From positions 1-64,000 of the forward strand of contig NZ_JACJTR010000006.1 of NCBI RefSeq assembly GCF_014698795.1: 64,000 nt of DNA, given 5' to 3'. Both the position numbers and the translations under genes were made by a program. Of this stretch, positions 35,369-44,669 are shown piece by piece (within the stretch, counting starts at the first letter, position 1; each line of letters starts with the position of its first letter). The notes beneath the pieces were generated by a model. That model worked only from the letters and a program-made list of their open reading frames with translations, was not told the origin of the DNA and did not search any database. The DNA is from Nostoc sp. FACHB-892. GTDB lineage: Bacteria; Cyanobacteriota; Cyanobacteriia; Cyanobacteriales; Nostocaceae.

Positions 35369-37831
35369 CTAACTTCTCAGGTTTACGCCGAATTTTTCCA
35401 CCAAAGCTTCGCGGACTTTATTGTGTACTGGTTCAACTTCTGCCTCAGTAAGAGTGCGATCGCTAGCCCGATAAACTAAGCGAAATGCTAAACTCCTCTG
35501 TCCTTCGGGGACATTTTCACCTCGATATTCATCAAATAATTCCACCGATTCGAGCAAATCTTTACTCGCTTTAGTGATTACTTTTTGAATGTCGGCAACT
35601 GAGATTTTCACAGGTGCGAAAAAGGCGATGTCGCGATCGCTAGCTGGATAGGTAGAATAAGGCTGGAATGTTGGAACCAGAATTTCATCTTGCCCTAAAG
35701 ATTCTAAAAGCACATCTAGATCCAACTGGAAAACATAAACTGAATCTGGTAGACCTTTTTCTCGTCGCAATTGGGGATGAAGTTGTCCAAAAATACCCAG
35801 TCTATTACCCCGAATCCATAGGGAAGCGGTGCGTCCTGGATGTAAGCGATCGTCGCGGCGATCGGGCTGAAATTCTACTTGCAAGGCAAGTTGCCGAAAT
35901 ACACTTTCTAAAATGCCTTTGGCTTCAAACCAAGTGATAGGTTCTTCGCGTCCACTTTTTGACCATTTGCCAAGTGTGCGATCGCCTCCCACAATTCCAG
36001 CCAGGGCTTCTGTTTCTTGCAAACCGTCTTCTTCTTGCCAGAAAATTTGCCCGATTTCAAAACCGTTAAGGGCACCATTACCCTGCTCTAAATTGTATTG
36101 AAAGGCATCAATTAACCCAGATAGCAAATCGGTTCGCAGTGCTGAATATTCGGCAAATAAAGGGTTTGACAGCACTATCGGTCTGTCTTCTCCTGGTTTG
36201 ACTAAAGAATAGTGAATTAATTCTGTCAACCCTTCAGCCCGCAGAAAAGCTCGTAACTTGCGAATCAGCTCCTCATCTATGGGCAGATAACCAGCTTCTG
36301 CTTTTTCTGGTAAGGTATCACAAAATTTGTTGTAGCCATAAAGCCGGGCGATTTCTTCAATTAAATCAATTTCTCGCTCTAAGTCGCGGTAACGATAGGG
36401 TGGAACAGAAACTGACCATTTAGGTTGATGCGTAGCATCTTCTCCTAAAACATCCTTTGAAGGAGTCAACTTACATCCCAATGCAGTCAGGATGCGTTCA
36501 ACATCTTGTTCTTGGAGTTCACCTGTGTCCTCTCCTAAATCGATTGGCCCCAATATCTGATTAACTCGGTCTAAACGCAGTGCGATAGAACGACTCCAGG
36601 TAGAAGGATCGGGGCGAGTGTCGGCAATTTCTTGCTGGACAAGAATTCCACTAGCTAATTCGCTAATTAAAGATAAGGCGCGACGGTTAGCTACTTCCAA
36701 CTCAGCGCGGTTAACTCCCCGTTCATATCTGCCAGAAGCCTCACTTCTTAAGCCAACACTGCGGGAAGAACGGCGAATTGCCACGGAATCAAATAAAGCT
36801 GCTTCTAAAACTAGACTTTGAGTCCCTTCATGGACTTCCGTTTCTTCTCCACCCATGACTCCCGCCAGTGCAACGGGTTTTTCGTTAGCGGTAATTAACA
36901 AATTTTGGGTTGATAAAGTGCGAGTTTGTCCATCCAGGGTTTTGAGAGATTCTCCAGCAGTGGCGAAGCGGACACCAATAGTTAAACTTTCATTACCTGC
37001 AACAGATTTTAAGCGATCGCGGTCAAAAGCGTGCAGTGGTTGTCCCCATTCCAACAAAACGTAGTTAGTAATATCTACGACATTACTTATAGGACGTACC
37101 CCAGCAGCCCGTAAACGCTGCTGCAACCATTCGGGTGATGGAGCAATTTTTACCTGTTCAATTACCGTACCAATGTATGCAGGACAAGCTTGGGTATTGG
37201 CAATTTTTAAAGCTAAATTTCCGGCACTATTGTTAATAGAGACTTCACCAGGTTCAGGAATACTTAACTTTCCACCAGTTAAAGCTGCTACTTCTCGTGC
37301 TACGCCTACCATGCTCAGAGCATCAGCGCGATTAGCAGTTGCGGTGAGGTCTAAAATTACATCATCTAGACCCAATAACGGACGCACATCACTACCCAAT
37401 GGTAAATTTTCTTGAGAAAAAATATGGATTCCGTCTACATCTGTGGGCAAACCAAGTTCCTTTAAAGAACAAATCATGCCCTGAGATGGGACACCACGCA
37501 ATTTTGCAGGCTTAATTTTTAAATCGATGTTGGGTAAGTAAGTACCTGTAGTTGCTACTGGCACATAGATATCTGCCTTCACATTGGCAGCGCCACAGAC
37601 AATATTTAAAGTCTCACCTGCGCCGACATCCACTTGGCAAACACTCAATTTATCGGCGTTGGGATGAGGTTGACGCTCAAGCACTTTCCCTACAACCACG
37701 CCATTTGCCCAAGTGCGGCGATCTTCAATATCTTCAACCTCAAACCCTGCCATTGTCAGGGTTTCGGCTAATTCTTCTGGACTAAGTTTTATCTCTACTA
37801 GTTCGCGCAGCCAATTTAGAGAAATACGCAT
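35369..37831 (-). CDS. pheT: Phenylalanyl-tRNA synthetase beta subunit
   Basis: The 820-residue protein has the full bacterial PheT layout: start [21 protein letters not shown], the tRNA-binding (EMAP-like) domain at about 40-150 ([26 protein letters not shown]), B3/B4 editing domain ([25 protein letters not shown]), B5 domain, catalytic-like core ([12 protein letters not shown]) and C-terminal ferredoxin-fold anticodon domain ([19 protein letters not shown] ... [23 protein letters not shown]). It charges tRNA-Phe with PheS in the cytosol. pheS is not adjacent, as usual in cyanobacteria. Confidence 0.98.
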   Translation of the reverse strand: MRISLNWLRELVEIKLSPEELAETLTMAGFEVEDIEDRRTWANGVVVGKVLERQPHPNADKLSVCQVDVGAGETLNIVCGAANVKADIYVPVATTGTYLPNIDLKIKPAKLRGVPSQGMICSLKELGLPTDVDGIHIFSQENLPLGSDVRPLLGLDDVILDLTATANRADALSMVGVAREVAALTGGKLSIPEPGEVSINNSAGNLALKIANTQACPAYIGTVIEQVKIAPSPEWLQQRLRAAGVRPISNVVDITNYVLLEWGQPLHAFDRDRLKSVAGNESLTIGVRFATAGESLKTLDGQTRTLSTQNLLITANEKPVALAGVMGGEETEVHEGTQSLVLEAALFDSVAIRRSSRSVGLRSEASGRYERGVNRAELEVANRRALSLISELASGILVQQEIADTRPDPSTWSRSIALRLDRVNQILGPIDLGEDTGELQEQDVERILTALGCKLTPSKDVLGEDATHQPKWSVSVPPYRYRDLEREIDLIEEIARLYGYNKFCDTLPEKAEAGYLPIDEELIRKLRAFLRAEGLTELIHYSLVKPGEDRPIVLSNPLFAEYSALRTDLLSGLIDAFQYNLEQGNGALNGFEIGQIFWQEEDGLQETEALAGIVGGDRTLGKWSKSGREEPITWFEAKGILESVFRQLALQVEFQPDRRDDRLHPGRTASLWIRGNRLGIFGQLHPQLRREKGLPDSVYVFQLDLDVLLESLGQDEILVPTFQPYSTYPASDRDIAFFAPVKISVADIQKVITKASKDLLESVELFDEYRGENVPEGQRSLAFRLVYRASDRTLTEAEVEPVHNKVREALVEKFGVNLRS

Positions 37832-37995
37832 GGAGTGTGCTTGTTTTAGGAATCATCTTCTGTTTTTATTTTAGGGTGACTACTAGCGATCGATGGCTAC
37901 TCATCCCGCAAGGCGTACCCTTTCACTTGAACAATCCTACTACGTTAGACTGACAGAACAATCTTTGATGCTAAACAATATATAAAAATGCAATA

Positions 37996-38961
37996 ATGAC
38001 AATCCTATCCAACGAAAAATCAATTGTTCTTGTTTGTGCTGCTGATGATAACTACTCTATGCCTATAGCATCGGCTACCCGCTCAGTTATTGCCAATTTC
38101 CAAAGTGAGCATAAGTTGGTTCTATATATTATTGATGGTGGAATTAGTAAACTCAACAAACATAGAATTATCAAAAACTTAAAATCTGAGGAAGTCAGTA
38201 TCAATTGGATCAAGCCTAAAAAGCAGCACTTTAAAAACGTACAGACTTCATCCACTATTACAGTTGCTGCTTACTATCGGCTTTTAATTCCTCAAATGTT
38301 ACCAAAGCAATTTAATAAGGCAATTTACATTGATAGCGATGTGATTGTCCAAGGAAATATAGAGCAATTATGGAATATTGATATTGGAGAATATTATCTT
38401 TTGGCAGCACAGGATATGGGAGCGCCTTATGTATCTTCGCCAAGAGGACTCATTAATTATCAAAATCTTGGCATTTCCTCAGAATCTAAATACTTTAATT
38501 CTGGGGTTTTAGTAATGAATCTCAAAAAATGGCGGGAAGATAATATTTGTGAAAAAGTAATTGAGTATGTGAGAATAAATAAACAGTATGTGCGCTGGCA
38601 CGATCAAGATGGTTTGAATGCTATTCTTGCAGGAAAATGGGGCGAACTTGAACCCAAATGGAATCAAATGCCATATTTATTTCAATATTCATCTTGGCAA
38701 GATAGTCCGTTTACAGAAGATGTATTCAATCAGCTTATTAATAATCCTGATATTATTCATTTTTCAACTAAAGATAAGCCTTGGCACAATAGTTGCAACC
38801 ATCCTTACAAAGATTTATTTTTTCAATACCTTGATAATTCAATTTGGTCTAATTGGTATGCTGAACAAGCTGTAAAAAAAGAAAGGCAAAAACAGATTGC
38901 GTTTTTTAGTAACATTTATTATATGGCAAAGCAGCGAATTAAGTCACTGTTAAAAGCATAA
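37996..38961 (+). CDS. Glycosyltransferase family 8 protein
   Basis: The 321-residue protein has the GT8 pattern: IVLVCAADDNYSMPIASATRSVI, the metal-binding DxD in KAIYIDSDVIVQGNIEQLW, YFNSGVLVMNLKKWR, RWHDQDGLNAILAGKW and the C-terminal IIHFSTKDKPWHNSCNHPY. GT8 retaining transferases use UDP-sugars, often in LPS or surface polysaccharide synthesis. It has no partner genes nearby. The GC content looks lower than that of pheT, which may hint at transfer. Confidence 0.94.
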   Translation: MTILSNEKSIVLVCAADDNYSMPIASATRSVIANFQSEHKLVLYIIDGGISKLNKHRIIKNLKSEEVSINWIKPKKQHFKNVQTSSTITVAAYYRLLIPQMLPKQFNKAIYIDSDVIVQGNIEQLWNIDIGEYYLLAAQDMGAPYVSSPRGLINYQNLGISSESKYFNSGVLVMNLKKWREDNICEKVIEYVRINKQYVRWHDQDGLNAILAGKWGELEPKWNQMPYLFQYSSWQDSPFTEDVFNQLINNPDIIHFSTKDKPWHNSCNHPYKDLFFQYLDNSIWSNWYAEQAVKKERQKQIAFFSNIYYMAKQRIKSLLKA

Positions 38962-39049
38962 TAAAAAACTAAATCTTTCTTTCAACCGAGAAAAATAATT
39001 AAACTCAAGGGTTGCAAGCCTATAGCAAAGACGTTTCTATTAGAAAAAA

Positions 39050-39115
39050 ATGGGTCTTGTATTTGTTGCCGCAGGTCTGGGTTTCCTGTTCGCGTTGGAC
39101 GTTTTCTTGCCATGA
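39050..39115 (+). CDS. Possible 21-residue hydrophobic peptide
   Basis: An ATG frame gives a fully hydrophobic 21-residue peptide (MGLVFVAAGLGFLFALDVFLP) of single-membrane-helix type, ending inside the arm of a perfect terminator hairpin. Many cyanobacterial photosynthetic subunits are this small, but the sequence matches none I recognise and there is no ribosome site. It may be chance. Confidence 0.2.
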   Translation: MGLVFVAAGLGFLFALDVFLP

Positions 39116-39157
39116 TGTAATCTAAAAACACCATTATTAATGTTCTTAGATTACATC
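39114..39157 (+). terminator. Strong hairpin terminator
   Basis: GATGTAATCTAA and TTAGATTACATC form a perfect 12-bp stem with a 20-base loop, followed by TTTTGCTTCCTTTTT. It lies 153 bases after the GT8 stop and right after the small hydrophobic frame. On the minus strand it would follow the glycoside hydrolase gene only from the wrong side of its stop by about 90 bases. Confidence 0.65.
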
Positions 39158-39245
39158 TTTTGCTTCCTTTTTGCTTAAGTTGACACCAATGGGCAATGCC
39201 ATGCCCCTACCAGCGTATTTGTATCATTATTAAAGTGAAATGGTA

Positions 39246-41531
39246 TTACCGCCGACTGCGAAAGCCTTGTCTTCCATTAACATGGTCGAAAAGGACATCG
39301 TATTTATCAAAAAAGGCGATACCAGTATTTACAAATATAGGAAGTTCTGCCTGTGGTGAAATACTCAAATTCCAGCGATTAAATCCGTCGCGGGTTCCTG
39401 GTTTCAGGCTGTAATCAAAAATGCCATTAATTGCTACTTTTAGAGCATTTGCTGAACCTAATACTCCTGGTTTAAGTTTACCTGCTGTAGAAGCTAATTT
39501 GAATTCAGTCAAACCATTAATAGTTCCAGTATCAGTGATCATTTTGCTATTACAAGAGTTTTTAGCAGAACTCCCAGCAATAGTTAAACAAGCTTTGCTC
39601 AATCGAGAGTCCCATCTGTTACCGGGTATATCATTAATTTCGCTTTGTTTACTCCAAGCAGCCATTTTAAAACCTGCTTGATTATTGGCAGTTAAACCGA
39701 GAATTAGGCTGCCATTGTTGTTAGTACCACCATTTCCCATCACAATAAATCCGTTACTCAGATTTCCTGGTAATTTTCTCAATGGATTATAGGGTAGTGA
39801 TTTTTCAAAATAGTTGACACCAATAATCCCAGAAAATGGCACACTACTCTTTGCTGAACAATTAGGTTTTTGGGCAGTACATTGGCGACTAGTAACAATC
39901 TGTACCGGAACGGGTTCTGCGGCGGGAAGTAAACCAAACCGGACATTAGTATAAACTAATTCTCCTTCTAGGATAGTACCATCACTCAATACTTCCTTGA
40001 TATTTTGTCCCGTTCTGCGGATAGGAGCATTACCTAAAAACTCTTTAGGGACTCGCAGCCCTGCTGAACCTGTATCTAATAAGATACGCTTTGGCTGACC
40101 ATTTGCGATCGCCATTTCCAGAAAATAGCCGCGAACCCGTTGACCGAGAGAAGGTTTTGTATATAAAGGTAGGGATATAGTATCAAAAGTTGGCTTGCGC
40201 GGTGTATTTTGAGAGATGTCCCGCAACGCTGGATTTGGGAAAAGAGCGGCAAATGCTGATTGTCGTTGCGCTACTGGTTCAGGCGCAATATCCCAAAGGC
40301 TTTCGTAATAGAAAAAGCCAGTACCTAAACCGCGTTGCTGTGCTGCTTCTACCTGGGATTGGATTTGTGGCATGGAGACTGGGCGATTTCGTAACCCTGC
40401 CATAATACCGATACCAGTTGGGATGATTTTTTGGGTTTCTAAAATTTCTGGGCGGTTAATTTGAGCGATAAAACTTTCTAAATCATTACGGTATACCTGC
40501 ATGACTAATTCATCGACAATACCCAACCGTACCCAGTTGAGCCAGTCTTGCAGTTGCAACTTGTAGGCAAAATCATAATAATTAGGAGAAACTGAGAAAA
40601 TAGCATTCGGTTTTCTGGCTTTCACAGTTTGGTAGAGGTGTAACATGAATGCAGTGATTTTATCTGCCCGCCATTTTATCCATGCTTGAGCTTGCGGATT
40701 GGATGGGGGAGGATTGCCAGTTTCTTGAGTAAATAGATTAATTGTGTATTTATCGTAACCAAAATCTACAGGTAAACTCATGTGGTCGTCAAATTGAACG
40801 CCATCAGCATTGTATTGAGTAATGACTTCCATCACGAGTTCGGTGATCAACTTTTGCACTTCCGGGTGAAACGGATTCAACCACGCTACTTCACCCGCAG
40901 CACTAATTGAAGTTTGAGTCCCATCTGGCTTTTGTGTCAGCCAATCTGGATGCTGAGATGCAAGTTCCGAACTTAGAGGAACCATGAAACCAAATTCAAA
41001 CCAAGGAATTGCTAGTAACCCTTCTCTACGGGCTTGGCTAATAATGTCTGCAATCACATCCTGTCCATCTGTTCCCTTAAAGAAGAAAGGAATACCCTTT
41101 TTTTGCATGATGGCACTGGGGTAATGTGTATAGCCATCGTTCCACACTACTGGATAAACAGTGTTAAAGTTTAACTGCCGTAGTTGGCTCATAGCTGCTT
41201 GTACCTTTGAGCGATTTCTAAAAACGCTAAAATCGTTACCACTCAGCCACACCCCCCGAATTTCCTGACGAGGTTGAGGAGGTAGTTGAGCAAGGCTAGG
41301 AGCAAAAGTGTTGACTAGTAATACGGAAACGAATGATATCAGACATAATAATGGCAGCAGACGTTTCCTTAAAAGCCACCAACCTTGATGAATGAGGCGA
41401 CTAAGCGCAACACTAGACGCTTTAAGTAGCTTGCTACGACATAGAAGTAAGCCTCTACGCACAGGCTTAAATAGTAACTTAGTTAAAGTAGCATTAATTT
41501 TTATGGTTTTTTCCCAGAACTGAGTTTTCAT
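39246..41531 (-). CDS. Secreted GHL10-type glycoside hydrolase fused to pepsin-like aspartic protease domain
   Basis: The 761-residue protein has a basic N-terminus and a membrane/signal segment (residues about 58-80, LLPLLCLISFVSVLLVNTFAPSLA). Residues about 88-415 are a glycosyl-hydrolase-like TIM barrel of the GHL10/DUF187 type (EIRGVWLSGNDFSVF, LNFNTVYPVVWNDGYTHYPS, ADGVQFDDHMSLP). Residues about 460-755 form a different domain with LLDTGSAGLRV (about 483) and MITDTGTINGLTEF (about 665), the two Asp-Thr-Gly motifs of a bilobal aspartic protease; GIIGVNYF and FVNTGIAFFDKYDVLFD also fit that fold. The product probably acts in the periplasm on wall glycans or proteins. Confidence 0.85.
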   Translation of the reverse strand: MKTQFWEKTIKINATLTKLLFKPVRRGLLLCRSKLLKASSVALSRLIHQGWWLLRKRLLPLLCLISFVSVLLVNTFAPSLAQLPPQPRQEIRGVWLSGNDFSVFRNRSKVQAAMSQLRQLNFNTVYPVVWNDGYTHYPSAIMQKKGIPFFFKGTDGQDVIADIISQARREGLLAIPWFEFGFMVPLSSELASQHPDWLTQKPDGTQTSISAAGEVAWLNPFHPEVQKLITELVMEVITQYNADGVQFDDHMSLPVDFGYDKYTINLFTQETGNPPPSNPQAQAWIKWRADKITAFMLHLYQTVKARKPNAIFSVSPNYYDFAYKLQLQDWLNWVRLGIVDELVMQVYRNDLESFIAQINRPEILETQKIIPTGIGIMAGLRNRPVSMPQIQSQVEAAQQRGLGTGFFYYESLWDIAPEPVAQRQSAFAALFPNPALRDISQNTPRKPTFDTISLPLYTKPSLGQRVRGYFLEMAIANGQPKRILLDTGSAGLRVPKEFLGNAPIRRTGQNIKEVLSDGTILEGELVYTNVRFGLLPAAEPVPVQIVTSRQCTAQKPNCSAKSSVPFSGIIGVNYFEKSLPYNPLRKLPGNLSNGFIVMGNGGTNNNGSLILGLTANNQAGFKMAAWSKQSEINDIPGNRWDSRLSKACLTIAGSSAKNSCNSKMITDTGTINGLTEFKLASTAGKLKPGVLGSANALKVAINGIFDYSLKPGTRDGFNRWNLSISPQAELPIFVNTGIAFFDKYDVLFDHVNGRQGFRSRR

Positions 41532-41832
41532 TACTTCTGCTTACTAAATGAGGTTAATTGGCTATATTTCATTTCATATCAACGTTAAATTGCTGCACCA
41601 GGAAAACTGATACAGTAATTTAGCTGCAAGAGAGTTGACGCAGTTATCGGGTTAGTAGTGCCAAGTATAAATGTTTCAGATGTAACCTGTAATAAGTTTT
41701 CGTTGCTCTCATACCAACTTTAAAAATGATTGTGACAGATGGACAGAGAAAACCTAGATACTTTAAGCGGTTTCCAATCCAAAATCTAAAATCCAAAATG
41801 GTATTACGCCTACGCTTGGTAGATTTTTTGCA

Positions 41833-41933
41833 TATAGCGGTTCTTGCTTACGTGAGTATACCCGTAGGGGTACGGTATGTTCCCTATACCTTGCGACATA
41901 ATTTTGTACCACATTTGAGTGGGAACCGCTATA
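41833..41933. mobile_element. MITE-like element, 101 bp
   Basis: An 11-bp perfect terminal inverted repeat (TATAGCGGTTC / GAACCGCTATA) bounds 101 bp with no coding frame but with internal inverted segments (CCCGTAGGGGTACGG and TTCCCTATACC). The short size and clean ends fit a non-autonomous element. It lies in the 464-bp spacer upstream of 41996, the rest of which shows only AT-rich DNA and short repeats. Confidence 0.65.
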
Positions 41934-41995
41934 GCATCATTCCTCTTATTGGAATTAAGTCACAATGATAATAGGCAATCATAGAGGGTGCTGTT

Positions 41996-42307
41996 ATGTT
42001 TCGTCTAACTCAAACTGTTCGGAACTTGTTCATTCGGATTCAAGGCTTGTTTGGTGTTTTATTCCAAAGTGTTTCCAATTTTTTCGGAAATTTCTTTGGT
42101 TTTTTTGGCAACCTGTTTGGATTCAATAGCTCTGGTTATTTCTTGGAATCTGATCAGCAGCAAGGTATAAAACAAACTTCTGCAAAAGAGCAAATTGAAA
42201 CGAATCAAGATAATACTCCTAAAATTTCCGCCACTACCCGGCGTCGTCCTAATGCCAAAATTGACGACTACTTTCTCAATATGGCTCGTGATGTGAAAAA
42301 GAACTAA
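41996..42307 (+). CDS. Conserved cyanobacterial protein of unknown function
   Basis: The 103-residue protein has an N-terminal amphipathic/hydrophobic Phe-Gly-rich helix region (LFGVLFQSVSNFFGNFFGFFGNLFGF, residues about 18-43) and a charged C-terminal part with SSGYFLESDQQQGIK and TTRRRPNAKIDDYFLNMARDVKK. This layout recurs in cyanobacterial hypothetical proteins; function is unknown. The Phe-rich helix suggests peripheral membrane binding. The ATG is preceded by GAGGGTGCTGTT. Confidence 0.8.
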   Translation: MFRLTQTVRNLFIRIQGLFGVLFQSVSNFFGNFFGFFGNLFGFNSSGYFLESDQQQGIKQTSAKEQIETNQDNTPKISATTRRRPNAKIDDYFLNMARDVKKN

Positions 42308-42421
42308 CAAAAACCATCAATTGAATGGTGATTTTAGTAATACGTTAGCGTCCGCGCAGCGTCTCGTAGAGAAGCTGACTGTAGGCATCGCTTTGTGATG
42401 CACTGCAAGGAAAAGGTAGAG

Positions 42422-42799
42422 CTACCAATTCATTACTGTTAAAATTGTTACCTTTGCAGACTCTTCATCGACAGTCAACAAACTTGCTGAATTTTGGATC
42501 GCCATTGCTGCAATAATTGCATCTGGTAGTTTCAACCGATATTGCTAGCGAATTCCAATGATTTTCTTAATCAAAACAGCATCACTCGCCATTAAGTTGA
42601 CAACCTCAACTCGTTGCAAAAACTGCTAAAAACGCTGACGATCCTCTTGACTCAGCCCTGAAAACGCGAGAAATTCAATTTTGCTAATAACTGAAACTTT
42701 AATCCAATCAGCATCTTGGAGTAATTGAATAAGTTGAGAATTTCCTTGAAGCAGAGCTACTATCGCATTCGTATCCAACACGTAGCGATTACCACTCAT
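42422..42799 (-). pseudogene. vapC-type PIN toxin pseudogene
   Basis: Read from the ATG at 42797-42799 the frame gives MSGNRYVLDTNAIVALLQGN, SVISKIEFLAFSGLSQEDRQRF, stop, QFLQRVEVVNL, IGIR, stop, QYRLKLPDAIIAAMAI and SASLLTVDEESAKV. This is a complete PIN domain (acidic residues in LDTNA, E of KIEF, D of LPDAI, D of TVDEE) with two in-frame TAG codons at 42626-42628 and 42545-42547. Both are one change from the expected CAG or similar. No antitoxin gene is evident upstream. Confidence 0.88.
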
Positions 42800-42870
42800 C
42801 GCGTAGATTCCTCTGCATTGCTATCGCATCTCCCCTCCAACTTAATCGCCCCACCAAAACCAGAGGAAGA

Positions 42871-43241
42871 TTGGCAGTTGATGCTAAGAGCATTCGTTGC
42901 ACACTGACAGATTATAGTCAGTCATATCAGAACTTTATCTCGGTTGTGTCAGTATTTAGTCACCAACGTGGTGTTGTTGTCCAGAATCTCGAAGCTCAAC
43001 AATTGCTTGCTGATACTCAAGGACACTGGGGAATTGAAAATCGACTACACTGGTTCAAAGATGTTACTTTTTCCGAAGATTTTCCACTGCGTCGTGGTGG
43101 CAATGCTCCTGTTAATTGGGCAATTTTGCACAGCTTTTTCATTACGATACGATCGCCAGATTTTTTGGTTTCCGAACTATCCCTCAAGCACAACGTGCCT
43201 TATCCAACCAACTCCAAAAGGTTTTTTCTCTGTTTATATGA
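42871..43241 (+). pseudogene. Internally deleted ISAs1-family transposase remnant
   Basis: The frame reads VDAKSIRCTLTDYSQSYQNF, ISVVSVFSHQRGVVVQNLE and then jumps to LLADTQGHWGIENRLHWFKDVTFSEDFPLRR and APVNWAILHSFF; the end is in another frame (ARFFGFRTIPQAQRALSNQL to a TGA at 43239-43241). HW-IENRLHW-KDV is the C-terminal mark of ISAs1-type DDE transposases, and DGKSIR is normally near the first catalytic Asp. The middle of the catalytic domain is missing and a frameshift follows. No terminal inverted repeats could be fixed. Confidence 0.85.
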
Positions 43242-43250
43242 AACCACCCT

Positions 43251-43321
43251 GCCAACCTCCTTTTTTAAAGGGGGCAAAAACCTCTCAAAGTCCCCCTTAA
43301 AAAGGGGGATTTAGGGGGATC
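43251..43321. repeat. GATCCCCC palindromic dispersed repeat, copy 3
   Basis: A 71-bp copy (GCCAACCTCCTTTTTTAAAG, then CCCCCTTAAAAAGGGGGATT and TAGGGGGATC) directly follows the dead transposase. The next 310 bp (43322-43631) contain further short dispersed repeats (GCGCAGCGTTAGTGAAG types) and no gene. Confidence 0.8.
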
Positions 43322-43631
43322 TCAAAAGTTAGGAGGCTAAACGAGTAGTTTGAAAACACGCCCTAGTACAGCAGGGCGCAAATAAACAACCCATTCCAAA
43401 TCAACGAAATGCCTACACTACACTGTATTCATTTTGACTTTTGACTACCGCCTTGCGGTACTAGTCCGTCGTAGCGAAAAGTCGGAGCAGCAAAAGCCAC
43501 TCTGTTAAGGCAGCATTAACGATAGCGCAGCGTTAGTGAAGAACGAGCGTCGGAACGAGCTTGACTTCTCAAGATAACTACTGACTGATTTTGTCATCTT
43601 TATAGCACGGTTATACAAAAAAAGAAGAGAG

Positions 43632-44363
43632 TTAATCTCCCTGTGGATGCTCATCCCACAAGGTTGTCATTTCCCGTAAACTCTGATGATTGCCATTACC
43701 CAAAATCAGATGATCTAGTACCGGAATGCCCAAAAGCAGCGCCCCTGTTAATAACTGACGCGTCAATTCTATATCTTCCTGGCTGGGTTCAAGGTTGCCA
43801 GAAGGATGGTTGTGGGCAACTATTACTCGCGTTGCACCTTGACGAATAACTTCCCGAAAGATATCACGGGGAGAGGCTAGGGTTTCAGTTGCTGTGCCAA
43901 TGGTAATTACTTGCGTACCCAATAAACGATTCTTAACATCTAATAGCACCACTGCAAAACGTTCTTGTATCTGCCACATCAAATCTTGACTGAGGGTAGC
44001 AGCAGCAGCAAGTGGGCTATCAATTAATGTGCCATCATTCGGACGAGATTGAAAGGCGCGTTTACCCAATTCAATTGCTGCTAAGATACTTGTCGCCTTC
44101 GCTGGGCCAACACCAGAAATTTGCATCAACTCAGCAGGGCTAACTTCTCGTAAAACTGCCAAAGGATCACGTTGGTGTTTGCCTAATTCGCTTAAGATAT
44201 ATTGTCCCAAACCCACAGCAGATAGTTTGCCCGGCCCTTGACCAGTGCCTAGAAGAATTGCGATTAACTCTGCTGTGGCTAAAATTTTGGCACCATGCGT
44301 CATTAATCGCTCACGCGGACGCTCATTTGTAGGTAGGTCGGCAATTCTGAGGCAATAGGTCAT
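43632..44363 (-). CDS. radC: RadC family JAB-domain protein
   Basis: The 243-residue protein has an N-terminal helix-hairpin-helix part ([14 protein letters not shown]-like start, [24 protein letters not shown]) and a C-terminal JAB/MPN metalloprotease-like domain with [33 protein letters not shown], the HxH-x7-D zinc motif. Despite the name, a direct role in DNA repair is disputed. Length is normal for the family. The next 306 bp upstream (44364-44669) contain a short GCGTAGTTTACCGCCGTAGGC-type repeat and nothing else recognised. Confidence 0.96.
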   Translation of the reverse strand: MTYCLRIADLPTNERPRERLMTHGAKILATAELIAILLGTGQGPGKLSAVGLGQYILSELGKHQRDPLAVLREVSPAELMQISGVGPAKATSILAAIELGKRAFQSRPNDGTLIDSPLAAAATLSQDLMWQIQERFAVVLLDVKNRLLGTQVITIGTATETLASPRDIFREVIRQGATRVIVAHNHPSGNLEPSQEDIELTRQLLTGALLLGIPVLDHLILGNGNHQSLREMTTLWDEHPQGD

Positions 44364-44669
44364 AAACTAAGATAATCGTCACCACACATCAAACTATCTT
44401 TAGTTATCCCTTGTTTGCTCTATAAATTATCTTTACTTGAGAAAATCTTTAATTTTGGGGAATTTTACCTCTAGTTCCTATGTAGAGATACGTGTGATAA
44501 CACCATCTTTCCAAATACTTGCCACAAGATTTAGATTTGTGATTATGATGCATCTAAAGTTTGGATAGCGTCAGCAAAGGGCGTAGTTTACCGCCGTAGG
44601 CATCGCATAATTCAACAGCCCAACACTAAACGCGATCACAAACCCGTTAAACTCCTTCGTATTCGCTGA

